Part shown: one piece after another, positions 28,200-39,838 of the stretch | Position numbering within the stretch: position 1 is the stretch's first letter | How the letters are laid out: each line of letters starts with the position of its first letter | NCBI GenBank assembly: GCA_022457155.1 | Contig: JAJGOT010000207.1 | Coordinates: 188,501 to 252,500 of the forward strand | Direction: 5' to 3' | DNA from: Cladopsammia gracilis | Lineage: Eukaryota; Cnidaria; Anthozoa; Scleractinia; Dendrophylliidae | DNA: 64,000 bases | Made by a program: the position numbers and the translations under genes | Notes under the pieces: model-generated | Seen by the model: the letters and a program-made list of their open reading frames with translations, nothing else | What the model was told of the DNA's origin: nothing | The model's database searches: none

Positions 28200-28583
28200 G
28201 ACATGCTCAGCAAATGTACAACGCTAAAAGACAAACCAAAGCTCTTCTTTATTCACGCGTGCAGGGGAAAAAAGAAAGATGAGGGGTTTGCCGATAAGAC
28301 CGATGAACTCTGGCAATTAGAGGATCCCCCTGGCCATGTTGACCCACCAAATGACGCAGACAATCATTCTACTTCTAGAATCAGTCCTACACATGCAGAT
28401 TTCTTCTATTCTTATGCGATGTATTCTTATCTTGACGACCTTCTTAGTATTTTAACCACGGTCAACCGAAAAGTCAGCGAAATGGTAATGAGAATGCCAG
28501 CACAGGGAAGCGAGAGTGACATAAGAAACCTTAAACAAATGCCTGAAGTTAAACACTCCCTGCGGAAACAGCTATGGTTCTAG
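28200..28583 (+). pseudogene. Caspase fragment with HACRG active site and internal deletion
   Basis: The uninterrupted frame starts about ten residues before the caspase active site (LKDKPKLFFIHACRGKKKDE) and runs to a stop at 28581-28583. The catalytic Cys and Arg-Gly are present, but the usual Gln of QACRG is His. It continues through a linker (DELWQLEDPPGHVDPP) into p10 (SPTHADFFYSYA). It then jumps directly to LDDLLSILTTVNRKVSE and a terminal PEVKHSLRKQLWF. The substrate-binding block between these (the YxSWR...GSWF region in caspases) is missing, about 30 residues, without loss of frame. The catalytic-His half is absent upstream, where unrelated repeat sequence begins. It is probably a 5'-truncated retrocopy or an exon relic. 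A catalytically active product is very unlikely. Confidence 0.75.
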
Positions 28584-30237
28584 GCAAAGGGGGAAAAGAC
28601 TTACATACACGATCAGTATGTCGTGTTGTAGTATGTCGTGAGTTTTAGTGATACTAAATAGAGTACATGTACTTTAATACATGTAAAATGTTTAATACAT
28701 TAAAATGTTGTGCAAGAAATTAAACAAGCGCAGAAGAGGTTCAAAAATTTCTGTTGGAATGTTCACACTTTCGGGTTTCATCCATAGACCTATAATTTAT
28801 ATGGAACAAGCCACAGGAACGTACTACTTGAGCTCAGTATCTTTCATAAATTTGAGTAATCAACTTTAGGGTGGTCTCCCAGAGATTTCTAAGTTGGAAC
28901 AACCTTGTAAATTAGCATAATTAAGACCAATAATGCAACAGTAAAGTGCAGCTCAAAAGCTTTAAAGGACATCGCATTTTAGAATTTCATCCACAAACTG
29001 AAAAAGAACTGTCAGATCTTGTACAAGATAGTAATTTTAATTATTATTAATCTTTAAAAAGATCTTTAAAACAGTGCCATAGTAAAGTATAGTATGGTCA
29101 CACTAAGGGTTTCGTGTGGAGCTAGATTTGTCGACACTCATACGTTAATAACTTAGAACAAAATTGTACAAATAGTAGAGTATCCCAGTTTTGGAATTTA
29201 ATAATACACAAAGCAATTCAATTAATAATACACAAAGCTATTCAATAATTAATGCGAACGACGTTCGCAAACTGACTCACTGTCTTGTCTGAGCTAGATG
29301 GAGATCAAGTTCACTGATATTTTGTGGAATGGCCCATGTTTACGTCATAATATATAGATATTTTCACGAATACCCAAAGCAGTAGAGTTGAAAAGAATAC
29401 CCATGGAAAACTGACAGTATAAATGCGAAAATTTTTTTTGGTTCACAAACAAAGTTTGAGAATGATTTTTGAGTGAGTGACGTAATATGCATAAGGCCAT
29501 TCTAACAAACGAAAACGTTCGGTTTTGCAGAAAGGAAGATAAAAAGAAAAATGCAAACAAAACAAAACTCAAAAGAAGAAGATTTTTTGGGGGGTTCACA
29601 AACAAAGTTTGAGAATGATTTTTGAGAGGGTGACGTAATATGCATATAAGGCCATTCTGACAAACGAAACAACAACAACAATACAAAGCGCATGATCATG
29701 TTAGATATTGTTACTTTAACTAAGGTCAAAACTGATATATGCACGTGAAGAATCTCGTCTTGCTCTAAACAACATAATTTATATAACTTGCTCGGATGTA
29801 TAAAGCTTAAACAGAGTTTTTGTTGTAGTATGTGCTTGATTAGCATTGTATTTGACGAGTGGTATATTTTGATCAATTTTTTTATTTTGTTATATTCAGT
29901 GATAAAACATTGATATTTTTGATATTTCTATTAACAGCTGTATAAGCGGGGCATTCACATTATTTACTGGGCCCCGACACTCCAACAACAGTTTTTTAGT
30001 TTTTAAAGAGCAAAATCTAGTCGTTTTAGCTAGACTTTAAAAATTTCAGAGGACTAATGACACCTGATCCGGTCACTAATTTTAAATAGTCCAGTTAACA
30101 AAAGTACAATGACCTCAAGTGTTGCCAGAACTGTGAAACCTGATGGTTTCATTATATCAGAACATTTTAGTTAGCTTATTAAGTTTCAGTTTGAATTTAT
30201 ATATTGTTGTGATAAAATGGGAGCACATTTGTATGTC
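28584..30237. other. Presumed intron DNA with a local direct duplication
   Basis: About 75 bp at 29441-29513 (AAGTTTGAGAATGATTTTTG, with GACGTAATATGCAT) recurs in direct orientation at 29596-29668. The tiny frames on the minus strand come from this duplication. No gene is recognised. Confidence 0.5.
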
Positions 30238-31500
30238 TTTAAGAGAGTGTCCACCAGAAAACCAGGTAGGACCAGGCAGAGGTGATAATACTGAAATCAC
30301 CGATTTCGCTCAAACTTAGCACAAAGGGTGAGGGTTATGAGTAAATACGTGTACCAAAATATAAGGTCAAAATTTTTATTCTCTCTGAGTTGTAGAGTTC
30401 CCCCCCCCCCCCCCCCCCTCGAAAAATGGACATTTGGCACAAATGTATGCATATTAATTAGCTAAATTTATTCGAGTGGTTAGACAACAAAAATAGCAGC
30501 CTGGGAATAAAAACTACTAAATCGTATTCTATTTTGATCAGTCTTGTAGCAAAATGTGTTATTGGAATCGGTTGTTTTGATTTGCTGCGTGACCGATACC
30601 GAAGGTGAAGGGCATGTTTGGTCATTTTCACGAGACGCCAAAATTAGGTCATTTTAGATCTTAATATCTTCAATGGGCAACAAGTTAACAACGTAGTTTT
30701 AATACTAGAAGTAAGAAGTATCTTTATGCTTCCGAAAAATATAATAAAATGTTTGGGCAACTAAATAGCTTTTTAGTTTGAAGGAAATTTTGCACCACAC
30801 TCAACGATTTCTGGCGATTTCATCAAACTTCGATCATTAAAAAAAGTGGTTTAATTTGAATGAAATTGCAAGAAAAAGACAGCAAATGTCCAGCTAAGCA
30901 TCACTCCGCTTACAACAATCTAGAATTAGCAAGAAAAGCTTTTGAGGCACATTTCATAAAATTTGTGAATTTGTGAATGAGGGTTTCTGCTTTAATACTT
31001 CATTTTCAATGCAAAAAAAAAAAAAAACAATGGGACACCTCTCTACAATAACTCTGAATTTTACTTTCAGGCACAATAAGGCACACAGAAAAAGCGAAGG
31101 CTGATACATACATGTCATTTAGTAATTAAGTGTTTCAGTAAGCTATTTAGTTGCCCAAAAATTTTATTACATTTTTCGAAAGCATAAAGATACTTCTTAC
31201 TTCTAGTATGAAAACTACGTTGTTAATTTGTTGCCCATTGGATATATTAAGATCTAAAATGACTTAATTTTAGCGTCTCGTGAAAATGACCAAACATGCC
31301 CTTCACTTACGGTATTGGGAAAGCAGCAAATCAAAGCAACCGATTCCAATAACACATTTTGCTATGAGACTGATCAATATAGAATACGATTTAGCAGTTT
31401 CTATTCCCAGGCTGCTATACCTTTGTGCCAAGTTTGAGCGAAATCGGTGATTTGAGTATTATCACCTCCTGCCTGGTCCTATGGTGGACACTCTCTTAAG
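30238..31500. repeat. Fold-back element, ~1.26 kb
   Basis: Ends TTAAGAGAGTGTCCACCA (30239-30256) and its complement (31483-31500) are followed inward by diverged inverted arms of roughly 500 bp. These can be followed through the ATTTTCACGAGACGC and AAGTAAGAAGTATCTTTATG segments and their complements. The centre (about 30780-31130) is unique. There is a C20-type run near 30400. No coding capacity. Confidence 0.75.
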
Positions 31501-32211
31501 TGTGTTTCCTTGCAATAACAGCCGTATTTACTATGGCGGAAAATAGCGTAAAATCCCAGTAACTCGAACCGTACAGGGCAAACAAAAAACTGTTGCACTT
31601 GTCAAAAGTTGGAGTTGTAAAGCAGGGGAAAACCACAGGCTTACCATCCTCTGTTGTCTCTTATATTTTCGCCACTCGTTACCGGCCTCCGGGTCCAGCT
31701 TCTCACGAAAGCGTGCCGCTAGAGAATACGGGGTATAAACGCCACAAACTCTAACTGCAAAGAAGCACACTACAACATCCCCTTCGGTTTTTGTCATTAC
31801 CTTACGTATGCGCGCAACCATATCTCCATGGTAGTGGCAGCCATGGACAGCTGTTTCGTCCTGGTTAAAACTCATCAGCATTGCGTAGCCAGGCGTAAGG
31901 GTCTCATCGAAATTTAACAACCCCGCCAATTACTACCAAGGTCGATGCATTAAGCATCCCTTTAAGCGCCAGCTACCCTTACGCCTCGATATACCATGCT
32001 GATGAGTTTTAACCAGGACAAAACAGCTGCTACTAAGCGGGTGAAATGGTTGTGCGCATGCGTAAGGTAATGACCATACCGAGAGGATGGTGAAGTATGC
32101 TTCATTGCAATCTCGTTTCCAGAGCCCGAGTTACCCTTCTGCGTCCCGCTGGACAAGGGTAACGCGGGCTCAGAGAACGAGATTGGCTTCCTTGCAGTAT
32201 AGTATTGACCC
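31501..32211. repeat. Inverted repeat region
   Basis: Segments around 31795-31905 and 31970-32085 are inverted copies (GTCCTGGTTAAAACTCATCA and its complement). Next to them a short GC-rich hairpin (GAGCCCGAGTTACCC ... GGGTAACGCGGGCTC) lies at about 32123-32170. The minus-strand frames through here lie on these repeats and are not treated as genes. Confidence 0.6.
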
Positions 32212-32449
32212 ATTCACACCAACGCTTAAACATGTTTAAATGTTGTTTAGTTTAAAACAGGTTTAGAGAAATTCATCCTAACCTCCCGTAATATTTGGAG
32301 TGAAATCTTAACTAAAAGAAACTTTATTGACTTTATTACCATTCTAGGTAGTTCGAGTCATATGCATTTCAAAACGTGCAAGATACAGGCTAGAAACGTA
32401 GTTAAACTAAACAACATTTAAACTTGTTTAACCGTTGGTGTGAATGGGG
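32212..32449. repeat. MITE with CCATTCACACCAACG ends
   Basis: A roughly 238-bp element with inverted ends CCCATTCACACCAACG...TTTAAATGTTGTTTAG and complement. One such end also occurs at 19327. Non-coding. Confidence 0.75.
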
Positions 32450-33169
32450 AATTTGTCTACAAAATGTACCGCGATAAACGCCCCCTCCCCCCGTCATTTT
32501 TATATGGGAAATCAACATTTGTAAAGCAAGCAATTTTATAAGACAAACTGAATGCAAGGCTGGCTCTACGGCAATGGGCTGATTTATTTAGCGACCACCA
32601 TTTCGGCTAACAAAATTAGGCTTCCTCAACGCCAGGCTAAACTGAAGGAAAATACTTTTAACGGCCAGAGCCAGCCTAGCGTCTAGTTTGCCTTATACAC
32701 TTCAATGGCGTCTGGCTTGATCATCTCTACATAGAAATAAATGTAAAATCTGCAAAGGACCGCAAACGATAATATTGCTACAAGTGACCCAATCAGCAAC
32801 ACAAAATGAAAAAACATACAATAAACTGCAAAGCTGATCTAACTACGTAAAAATGTTGACTTTGCGAGACCTAATATTTAATGATTAAATGACATAATAG
32901 AATGACATAAGAGAGCTTAACAACTTATGTTGTATTTACACTTGGGCATTTACCGAAGTAAATATTTACTGACTAAACCTTGGTACATTTTTTCAGTGTT
33001 TATACTGGCTCAAATAACCGAGGTAAACTTGTCATCAATCAAGATGACGATCAAATCGAATTGGCGGCAAATTCTAAAATCCATGATAAAATGCTCGCGT
33101 TTATAAGAGATGCTGTGACAACGGATCATGCTGTAAAACAAACATCTTCCCGCATTGCTCCTGCATTGA
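32450..33169. other. Presumed intron DNA
   Basis: An exon-like open stretch follows a TTTTTTCAG acceptor-like signal near 32990 (VYTGSNNRGKLVINQ, DDDQIELAANSKIHDKML). It runs straight into the dispersed repeat at 33170 without a donor. I do not recognise the domain. Confidence 0.35.
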
Positions 33170-33640
33170 TACAAACGTATGAAGTTCCTCGAAGCAAGAT
33201 TTTATCCCCGAAAGCTCTTCTTTTTCCACTAAAGCGGCTTCTGAGTATCCCTTAATTAGTATCCCTGTCTTGAGTAGCAAACCGCGAAAAACTACAGTGA
33301 AATAACGACTTTAATCTTCCGCTAAACACAACAATCCAACTAAAGTGTTTACCGAGCTCACGGCCGGTGGGCGCGCGAAAAACAAAGCTTCGGTTTGGTT
33401 TCAAAATCGCTAAGATCCCGGATGTTTTGTGGCGTCATACGCGCATGTTTTGCGACATCATACGCGCCCGCGAGCTAGACCTGCCCAACGCCTACGGCGG
33501 CGGGCGGGCACACGACGCGCCCGCGAAACATTCCGCTAGCCATGACCATGAAAAATGACGGGCATAGGTTCTATGAGTATGGGGCTCCGCAGCGGGCCTT
33601 CGGCCTGTGAAAGCTCCGCTATTAATGTCTGGTTGTTGCT
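33170..33640 (+). repeat. Dispersed repeat, truncated copy 2
   Basis: It matches the 3' half of the 23897-25040 element (GAAGTTCCTCGAAGCAAGAT through the CpG-rich CTAGCCATGACCATGAAAAA end), with an insertion of about 50 bp of related CpG-rich sequence. Confidence 0.7.
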
Positions 33641-36317
33641 GTCATTAGTCAGTTTAGCCATGATGTTATTGGCTGTTGAGACTAGAGTCAGTGATTGGTG
33701 CGTTTCGATCCGTGTATTGTTAGTGTAATTTTAGACGGTGTATTGTTAGTCAAATTTGTCCGTGAGTTCGTTCTGTTCTGTTGTTTTGACTAGTCGTTTG
33801 TAGGCCACAGGTAGTTGTTGGCAGTGCAGTAAGGACTACTACAAACGACTTTAAAAAGTTGGTTTACTAACTTAGAATTACAAACACCACTAAACCGATT
33901 TACAATGTTACACCTTATTAAGGTAGCTTGCGAATACAGCAGCCTCTCATCGCTCCCGGCCGCAAGACTCTCACGCGAACGCCCTAGCGGCCGATGAGAG
34001 GTAGCTGTATTCGCAGGCTATTAATTTATTAAGGATACTCGCAACAGTTTTTTTTTTGTCGTAGGGTGTATGTTTTTGAAATCAAAATTTTGCTGTGAAG
34101 ACATGCTTCGATTGCTTTCGTACTTCACCAAGTTTATGAAATGTGATTAAAGTTTTATGTTTCATTGTTTTCCAAACGATGGTGGTTACCATAGCAACAC
34201 CAACCTATTGTTCTTTGTTTGAAACAATGTCTTTTTTTTCAGACCCTTTATAACGAAACTTTCAAATTTTGTAGTACTCACGTAGCACTAGTTACAGACA
34301 AAGTTTCACAAAAAATAGAGTGACTCAAACAGTCATTTTTACGGCATAATATAGACGTGCATTTAACCCCTTTGGTGGCCGCGATTTCAAGACGTTTATT
34401 TTTGAAAGTAGCCCAAAGAAAACGCAAAACAGTAATAGAGCAAATAATGCCCTTATGTATTTTTTTTAAACAGCTAGCCGTTAAAAATAACGATTGTTCT
34501 TTTTTTTTTTAAATTAGACGCCTCAAGAACATTTGTGGTGGTAAAGAAGAGGGCTGAATCACGGCAAAGTTTCAGTGTTTATTACTTGTATTTGAACAAG
34601 GGTTTTATTTTTATTTCCCTGGTCTATGGCAGTGCTTTTCACGTGCGATAAATATTAATATGCATGCCGGCGTTCGTCCATGTTGTTCAAAAGAAAAATA
34701 TAAATTTTACGAACGAATGCACGTATGTTGAACTTCTCCGTTTTTCCCATGATTTTTACCCTTTAAATAACTCCAACAATCGGCGATTGACCGAATTCAC
34801 ATACGCTGCTGTGTTACGATACTCTTCAGGGGGTTTCTATGTTGCATTCCATTGGTTGGCGGCCCAACATTTTATACATGTAGTATTGTTTCCTTAGACA
34901 AGAAACTTTGTTCCACATTATTACTCTCTCCACCCAGGTGGATAAATGAGTACGGGGACATATTGCTGGGGGTAAACATTAATGCGCACGATCCTTATTG
35001 CGAGAGCTGACAAACTCGACAAATTCGTTCTCAAATTGTAAGCTGTGTATAAAAGCAACGTTCACCTTGAGGGGAGCAATACAGGATAGACTAATACACC
35101 AATTAGACCAATATCACGGACAACGTATGTCATGCGCATGCGTAAGAAACATTTGCCTTATATTTTATGTACCATAAAGGCCTGGCTAAACTAAGAAACG
35201 ATGTTGCGAAAACAAAGAGTCACGCATGCACATTGTTGTACGCTCGCCGGTCTGTTCGCCGTTGCTAGGAAACATTTTTAATGAGCAGCACTGGAAACTA
35301 GCTAACATTGCTTTCATGGTGAGTAATCTGGGAAACATGTTTTGGAAGCAAAATTTGTGTCCGGGAAGAAAAAGGTTTTTGACCTGAGGCAAAAACATTT
35401 TCTTGTTTCCGAGCAGCAAAATTTGTTTCCGCAACATATGTTTTCCCCCACGGTTAAAATGGGAAACATTTGCCTCCGCAACAATGTTTCCTAGTTTAGC
35501 CAGGCCTTAAGAAATACGAACCACGCGTCGTGAGGCATATATTTGCCATTCTGTAGGTGGAAAAAAGGGCCTTGTCTTATTGAATATTACCACCCTTATA
35601 TGGTCTTGTGAAAATTCGCGCAAGTTAGTGCATTCTTTTTCATGTCAAGTGGTTGACCAGTGATATTGTGAATCATTAATGAGTTTGAGAAAAACGGTGG
35701 AAACACCAGCTTAAAATACTAATTTTGGAAGAAGGTCATGAAAATCTTTGTTTTGTATAAACAATCAATTTACCAAATCAAATCTTTTCAATAACATACT
35801 TTTCATTATAAATATACACCTACACACACTTCTCGTTATTAACGAGCTCACAAAACAATTTTCAGTCACTGTTCAGATCTTCAAATTCCTTGCACATTTG
35901 TATGTGCGCTTGATTCGCTTGCTTTGCATACTTAAGGAGACGTTTCGTCACCTTTTTCCCTTCTTTTTTTATTTGGTGGTGTTTTTGCACGTCGGTTTTC
36001 GCTTGGCTCAGATTTCTCTTCGTCAGCACCAGAATGGTCATCATGCAAATTGTCATGCTGCAGACCGCTCCTCTTTACCATAATCGCTAGTTTGACTGAC
36101 ATTAGGTGCGTAATCCAACGAGAAATTAGCAAATTGACAAAAATACTATAATTTAGTTCTTCATGCATATCCACGTTCTCGTTCTGCGATGAGGGTGTCA
36201 GCAAAATTTCTAATTACGTTCTGCACTGGCGTTATTATTTTTCTGAGAAAAGTATGTTTGTTTGTTTTCTTGCTTGGATTTCATTCTAATGCCTCTTTTT
36301 TATTATTATTTTAACAG
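33641..36317. other. Presumed intron DNA with two hairpin MITEs
   Basis: At about 33921-34022, GCGAATACAGC inverted arms form a MITE. At about 35177-35510 ends AAGGCCTGGCTAAACTA and complement bound another 334-bp element containing repeated AACATTTG/AAACATG motifs. No exon is seen. The stretch ends in a strong acceptor (TATTATTTTAACAG). Confidence 0.55.
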
Positions 36318-36583
36318 ATAAACCATCAGATCCGGTTCTAAACAGAGTGGCCCGCAACATTTGTGCAGATTGGCAAAACCTTGGACTAGAATTGAATGTT
36401 CCATACTCAAAAGTTCAAGAAATTTTACTCGACCAAGCGCTGTATCCTACTGTGCAACAAAAGGCCTTTCAGGTGCTGAAGGCTTGGAAGAACCGCGGGG
36501 AGTCAGTAACATACGACGAATTGTGTAGGGCGTTAAACGAGCTTGGATTGAATGAGCTAGCAGAGTCACTCCGCACAATGTAA
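36318..36583 (+). CDS. Death-domain terminal exon
   Basis: The exon follows the acceptor TTTTAACAG and ends in TAA. It encodes a compact six-helix death-fold pattern: DPVLNRVARNICADWQNLG, LELNVPYSKVQEIL, QQKAFQVLKAWKNRGE, VTYDELCRALNELGLNELAE. Conserved positions are the W in ADWQNLG and KAWKNR with a following YDEL..AL..LGL. Death domains mediate homotypic assembly in apoptosis and innate signalling complexes. The exon starts in phase 1, matching the donor at 19276, so a small death-domain protein of two exons is possible. It could instead be the last exon of a larger gene whose other exons I cannot see. Confidence 0.72.
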
Positions 36584-37682
36584 AGAAAACGTCACTTGGG
36601 CGTTCTAGCCCGGAGCTAAATCAGCTAAAGTAGTACATTATTTGTTTCTGTATTGTTCAGAGCATGTTAATGATATTTTATGAACATTTTTTACATATAA
36701 ATTGTAGTTACTGTGTCACATCCGAGTGCATTGACAATATATTTCGCCACTACGGTATAAAGAACTTTGTTAGCTTTAACCCTATTCAGACTGGGGGAGG
36801 GGGAGGGGGGGGGGCTTTTCGAACTCCCCCCTCCAGTAAAATTGTGATAACTCTTACACCGAAATAGCTATGAGGATGAAATTTTCTGACTTTTCCTAGA
36901 ATTTATCTAGGGACATTTTGGTATCGATAACATGTCAGTGTGATTAACCATGTTGCCATGGCAACCGATTTTTAACACATAGGTTTTCAAAATATTAAAA
37001 TATGGTGAATTTTTTATTTTAAGATCTTGTTCTTTGACTTATAGTGCATTTTCTTGTTAGAATAGTTTTTCCTTGGGACTAGTTCTTGAAAGACATCAAA
37101 CATTTTTAACATCAAATATTTGGGGGGGAGGGGTAGGGAAATATTTGCTCTCTTTTACTTATAGACAAACATTTTGTACTATTTATTAAATAACGCTTCT
37201 AAGTTCGTTGTTTGGATAATAGACATTAGGTCGATACGTGTTTTATATATTCTGATCCTTTTCTCTTTTAGATAGTTTTTAAATTTTAATTTAAAAAACA
37301 AAAAAAGAAAATCCAAGATGGCGGATCCAAGATGGCGGACAATAATTTCAAAATTATAGTTTTATCGCCCATTTTTGCTTTTTCTCGCTTTACAAGTGTG
37401 TCCTTGTTTGTATTTATTATGTTTCAATATTAAAGAGATGATTTTACAGTTTTGTGCAATAACGCATGCGTGACATTTTTTGCATAATTAATTTTGGCCG
37501 AGGGGAGTCTGGGATCAAATAAGTAATAATATAGATAAGTATGGGGGAATTTGCAACGTAGTCCTGTGTGGTCTAGTGGTGAAGACAGTGGACTTCAGAT
37601 CTAAAGGTCGTGAGTTCGAACTCCAGGTAGGTACCAAAATAAAATTATTTATTTCATAATTGTTGACAGTGTTCGGTTGTAA
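36584..37682. other. Host DNA with a tRNA-like repeat
   Basis: G-run GGGGGAGGGGGGGGG is near 36800. At 37562-37634 there is a tRNA-like sequence (A box TGGTCTAGTGG, B-box-like AGTTCGAACTCC), probably a SINE head. AAGATGGCGGA is repeated at 37315-37340. No gene is recognised. Confidence 0.45.
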
Positions 37683-37741
37683 TTTCATGATACGCAATCA
37701 CGAAATGCTAATTAAGTATAAGTAAAGCCTTCATGTAAGTT
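37683..37741. repeat. Left arm of the inverted pair bounding the minisatellites
   Basis: 59 bp (TTTCATGATACGCAATCACG ... CCTTCATGTAAGTT) whose near-perfect reverse complement lies at 48613-48671, immediately outside the second array. The two minisatellite arrays are therefore inverted relative to each other including their edge sequence. Confidence 0.8.
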
Positions 37742-39838
37742 CACTCTAGTTCACTCTAGTTTACCCTCGTTCACTCTAGTTTACCCACGTTCACCATAGT
37801 TTAACCACGTTTACCCTAGTTTACCCGCGTTCACTTTAGTTTACCCGCGTTCACCCTAGTTTACTCACGTTCACCCTAGTTTACCCACGTTCACTCTAGT
37901 TTACCCACGTTCACTCTAGTTTACCCACGTTCACTCTAGTTTACCCACGTTCACCCTAGTTTACCCCCGGTCACCCTAGTTTACCCACGTTCACCCTAGT
38001 TTACCCACATTCACCCTAGTTTACCCACATTCACTCTAGTTTACCCGCGTTCACCCTAGTTTACCCACGTTCACTCTAGTTTACCCACGTTCACCCTAGT
38101 TTACCCCCGGTCACCCTAGTTTACCCACGTTCACCCTAGTTTACCCACGTTCACTCTAGTTTACCCGCGTTCACCCAAGTTTACCCACGTTCCCTCTAGT
38201 TTACCCACGTTCACCCTAGTTTACCCCCGGTCACCCTAGTTTACCCCCGGTCACCCTAGTTTACCCACGTTCACTCTAGTTTACCCCATTCACTCTAGTT
38301 TACCCACGTTCACTCTAGTTTACCCACGTTCACTCTAGTTTACCCACGTTCACCCTAGTTTACCCACGTTCACCCTAGTTTACCCCCGGTCACCCTAGTT
38401 TACACACGTTCACCCTAGTTTACCCACGTTCACCCTAGTTTACCCACGTTCACTCTAGTTTACCCGCGTTCACCCTAGTTTACCCACGTTCACTCTAGTT
38501 TACCCACGTTCACCCTAGTTTACCCCCGGTCACCCTAGTTTACCCACGTTCACCCTAGTTTACCCACGTTCACCCTAGTTTACCCGCGTTCACCCTAGTT
38601 TACCCACGTTCACTCTAGTTTACCCACGTTCACCCTAGTTTACCCCCGGTCACCCTAGTTTACCCCCGGTCACTCTAGTTTACCCACGGTCACTCTAGTT
38701 TACCCACGTTCACTCTAGTTTACCCACGTTCATCCTAGTTTACCCCCGGTCACCCTAGTTTACCCACGTTCACCCTAGTTTACCCACGTTCACCCTAGTT
38801 TACCCACGTTCACTCTAGTTTACCCACGTTCACCCTAGTTTACCCACGTTCACTCTAGTTTACCCACGTTCACCCTAGTTTACCCCCGGTCACCCTAGTT
38901 TACCCACGTTCACCCTAGTTTACCCACGTTCACCCTAGTTTGCCCACGTTCACTCACGTTTACCCGCGTTCACCCTAGTTTACCCACGTTCACTCTAGTT
39001 TACCCACGTTCACCCTAGTTTACCCACGTTCACCCTAGTTTACCCCCGGTCACCCTAGTTTACCCACGTTCACTCTAGTTTACCCACGTTCACTCTAGTT
39101 TACCCACGTTCACTCTAGTTTACCCACGTTCACCCTAGTTTACCCACGGTCACCCTTGTTTACCCACGTTCACCCTAGTTTACCCACGTTCACCCTAGTT
39201 TACCCACGTTCACTCTAGTTTACCCGCGTTCACCCTAGTTTACCCACGTTCACTCTAGTTTACCCACGTTCACCCTAGTTTACCCCCGGTCACCCTAGTT
39301 AACCCATGTTCACTCTAGTTTACTCGCGTTCACCCTAGTTTACCCCCGGTCACCCTAGTTTACCCACGTTCACTCTAGTTTACCCACGTTCACCCTAGTT
39401 TACCCCCGGTCACCCTAGTTTACCCACGTTCACTCTAGTTTACCCACGTTGACTCTAGTTTACCCACGTTCACCCTAGTTTACCCCCGGTCACCCTAGTT
39501 TACCCACGTTCACTCTAGTTTACTCGCGTTCACCCTAGTTTACCCACGTTCACTCTAGTTTACCCACGTTCACTCTAGTTTACCCACGTACACTCTAGTT
39601 TACCCACGTTCACCCTAGTTTACCCGCGTTCACCCTAGTTTACCCACGTTCATTCTAGTTTACCCACGTTCACTCTAGTTTACCCGCGTTCACTCTAGTT
39701 TACCCCCGTTCACTCTAGTTCACCCACGGTCACCCTAGTTTACCCACGTTCACCCTAGTTCACCCACGTTCACCCTAGTTTACCCACGTTCACCCTAGTT
39801 TACCCACGTTCACCCTAGTTTACCCACGTTCACTCACA
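37738..39838. repeat. 20-bp minisatellite, forward array (~105 copies)
   Basis: Tandem TTTACCCACGTTCACCCTAG with recurring variants (CACTCTAG, CCCGGTCACC, GCGTTC). Variant units recur in blocks. It has no coding meaning: 20-bp units stay open in all three phases only by composition. Confidence 0.95.

Noticed and set aside
32990..33180. Coding exon after TTTTTTCAG
   Set aside because: It runs without a donor into a dispersed repeat and shows no recognisable domain.
35748..36204. Frames on both strands just before the death-domain exon
   Set aside because: Mutually overlapping, low-complexity and without splice-compatible ends; treated as intron.
37738..39838. CRISPR array or telomere-like repeat
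   Set aside because: Units are direct 20-bp tandem repeats without spacers in an animal genome; the unit is not a TTAGGG-type telomere repeat.
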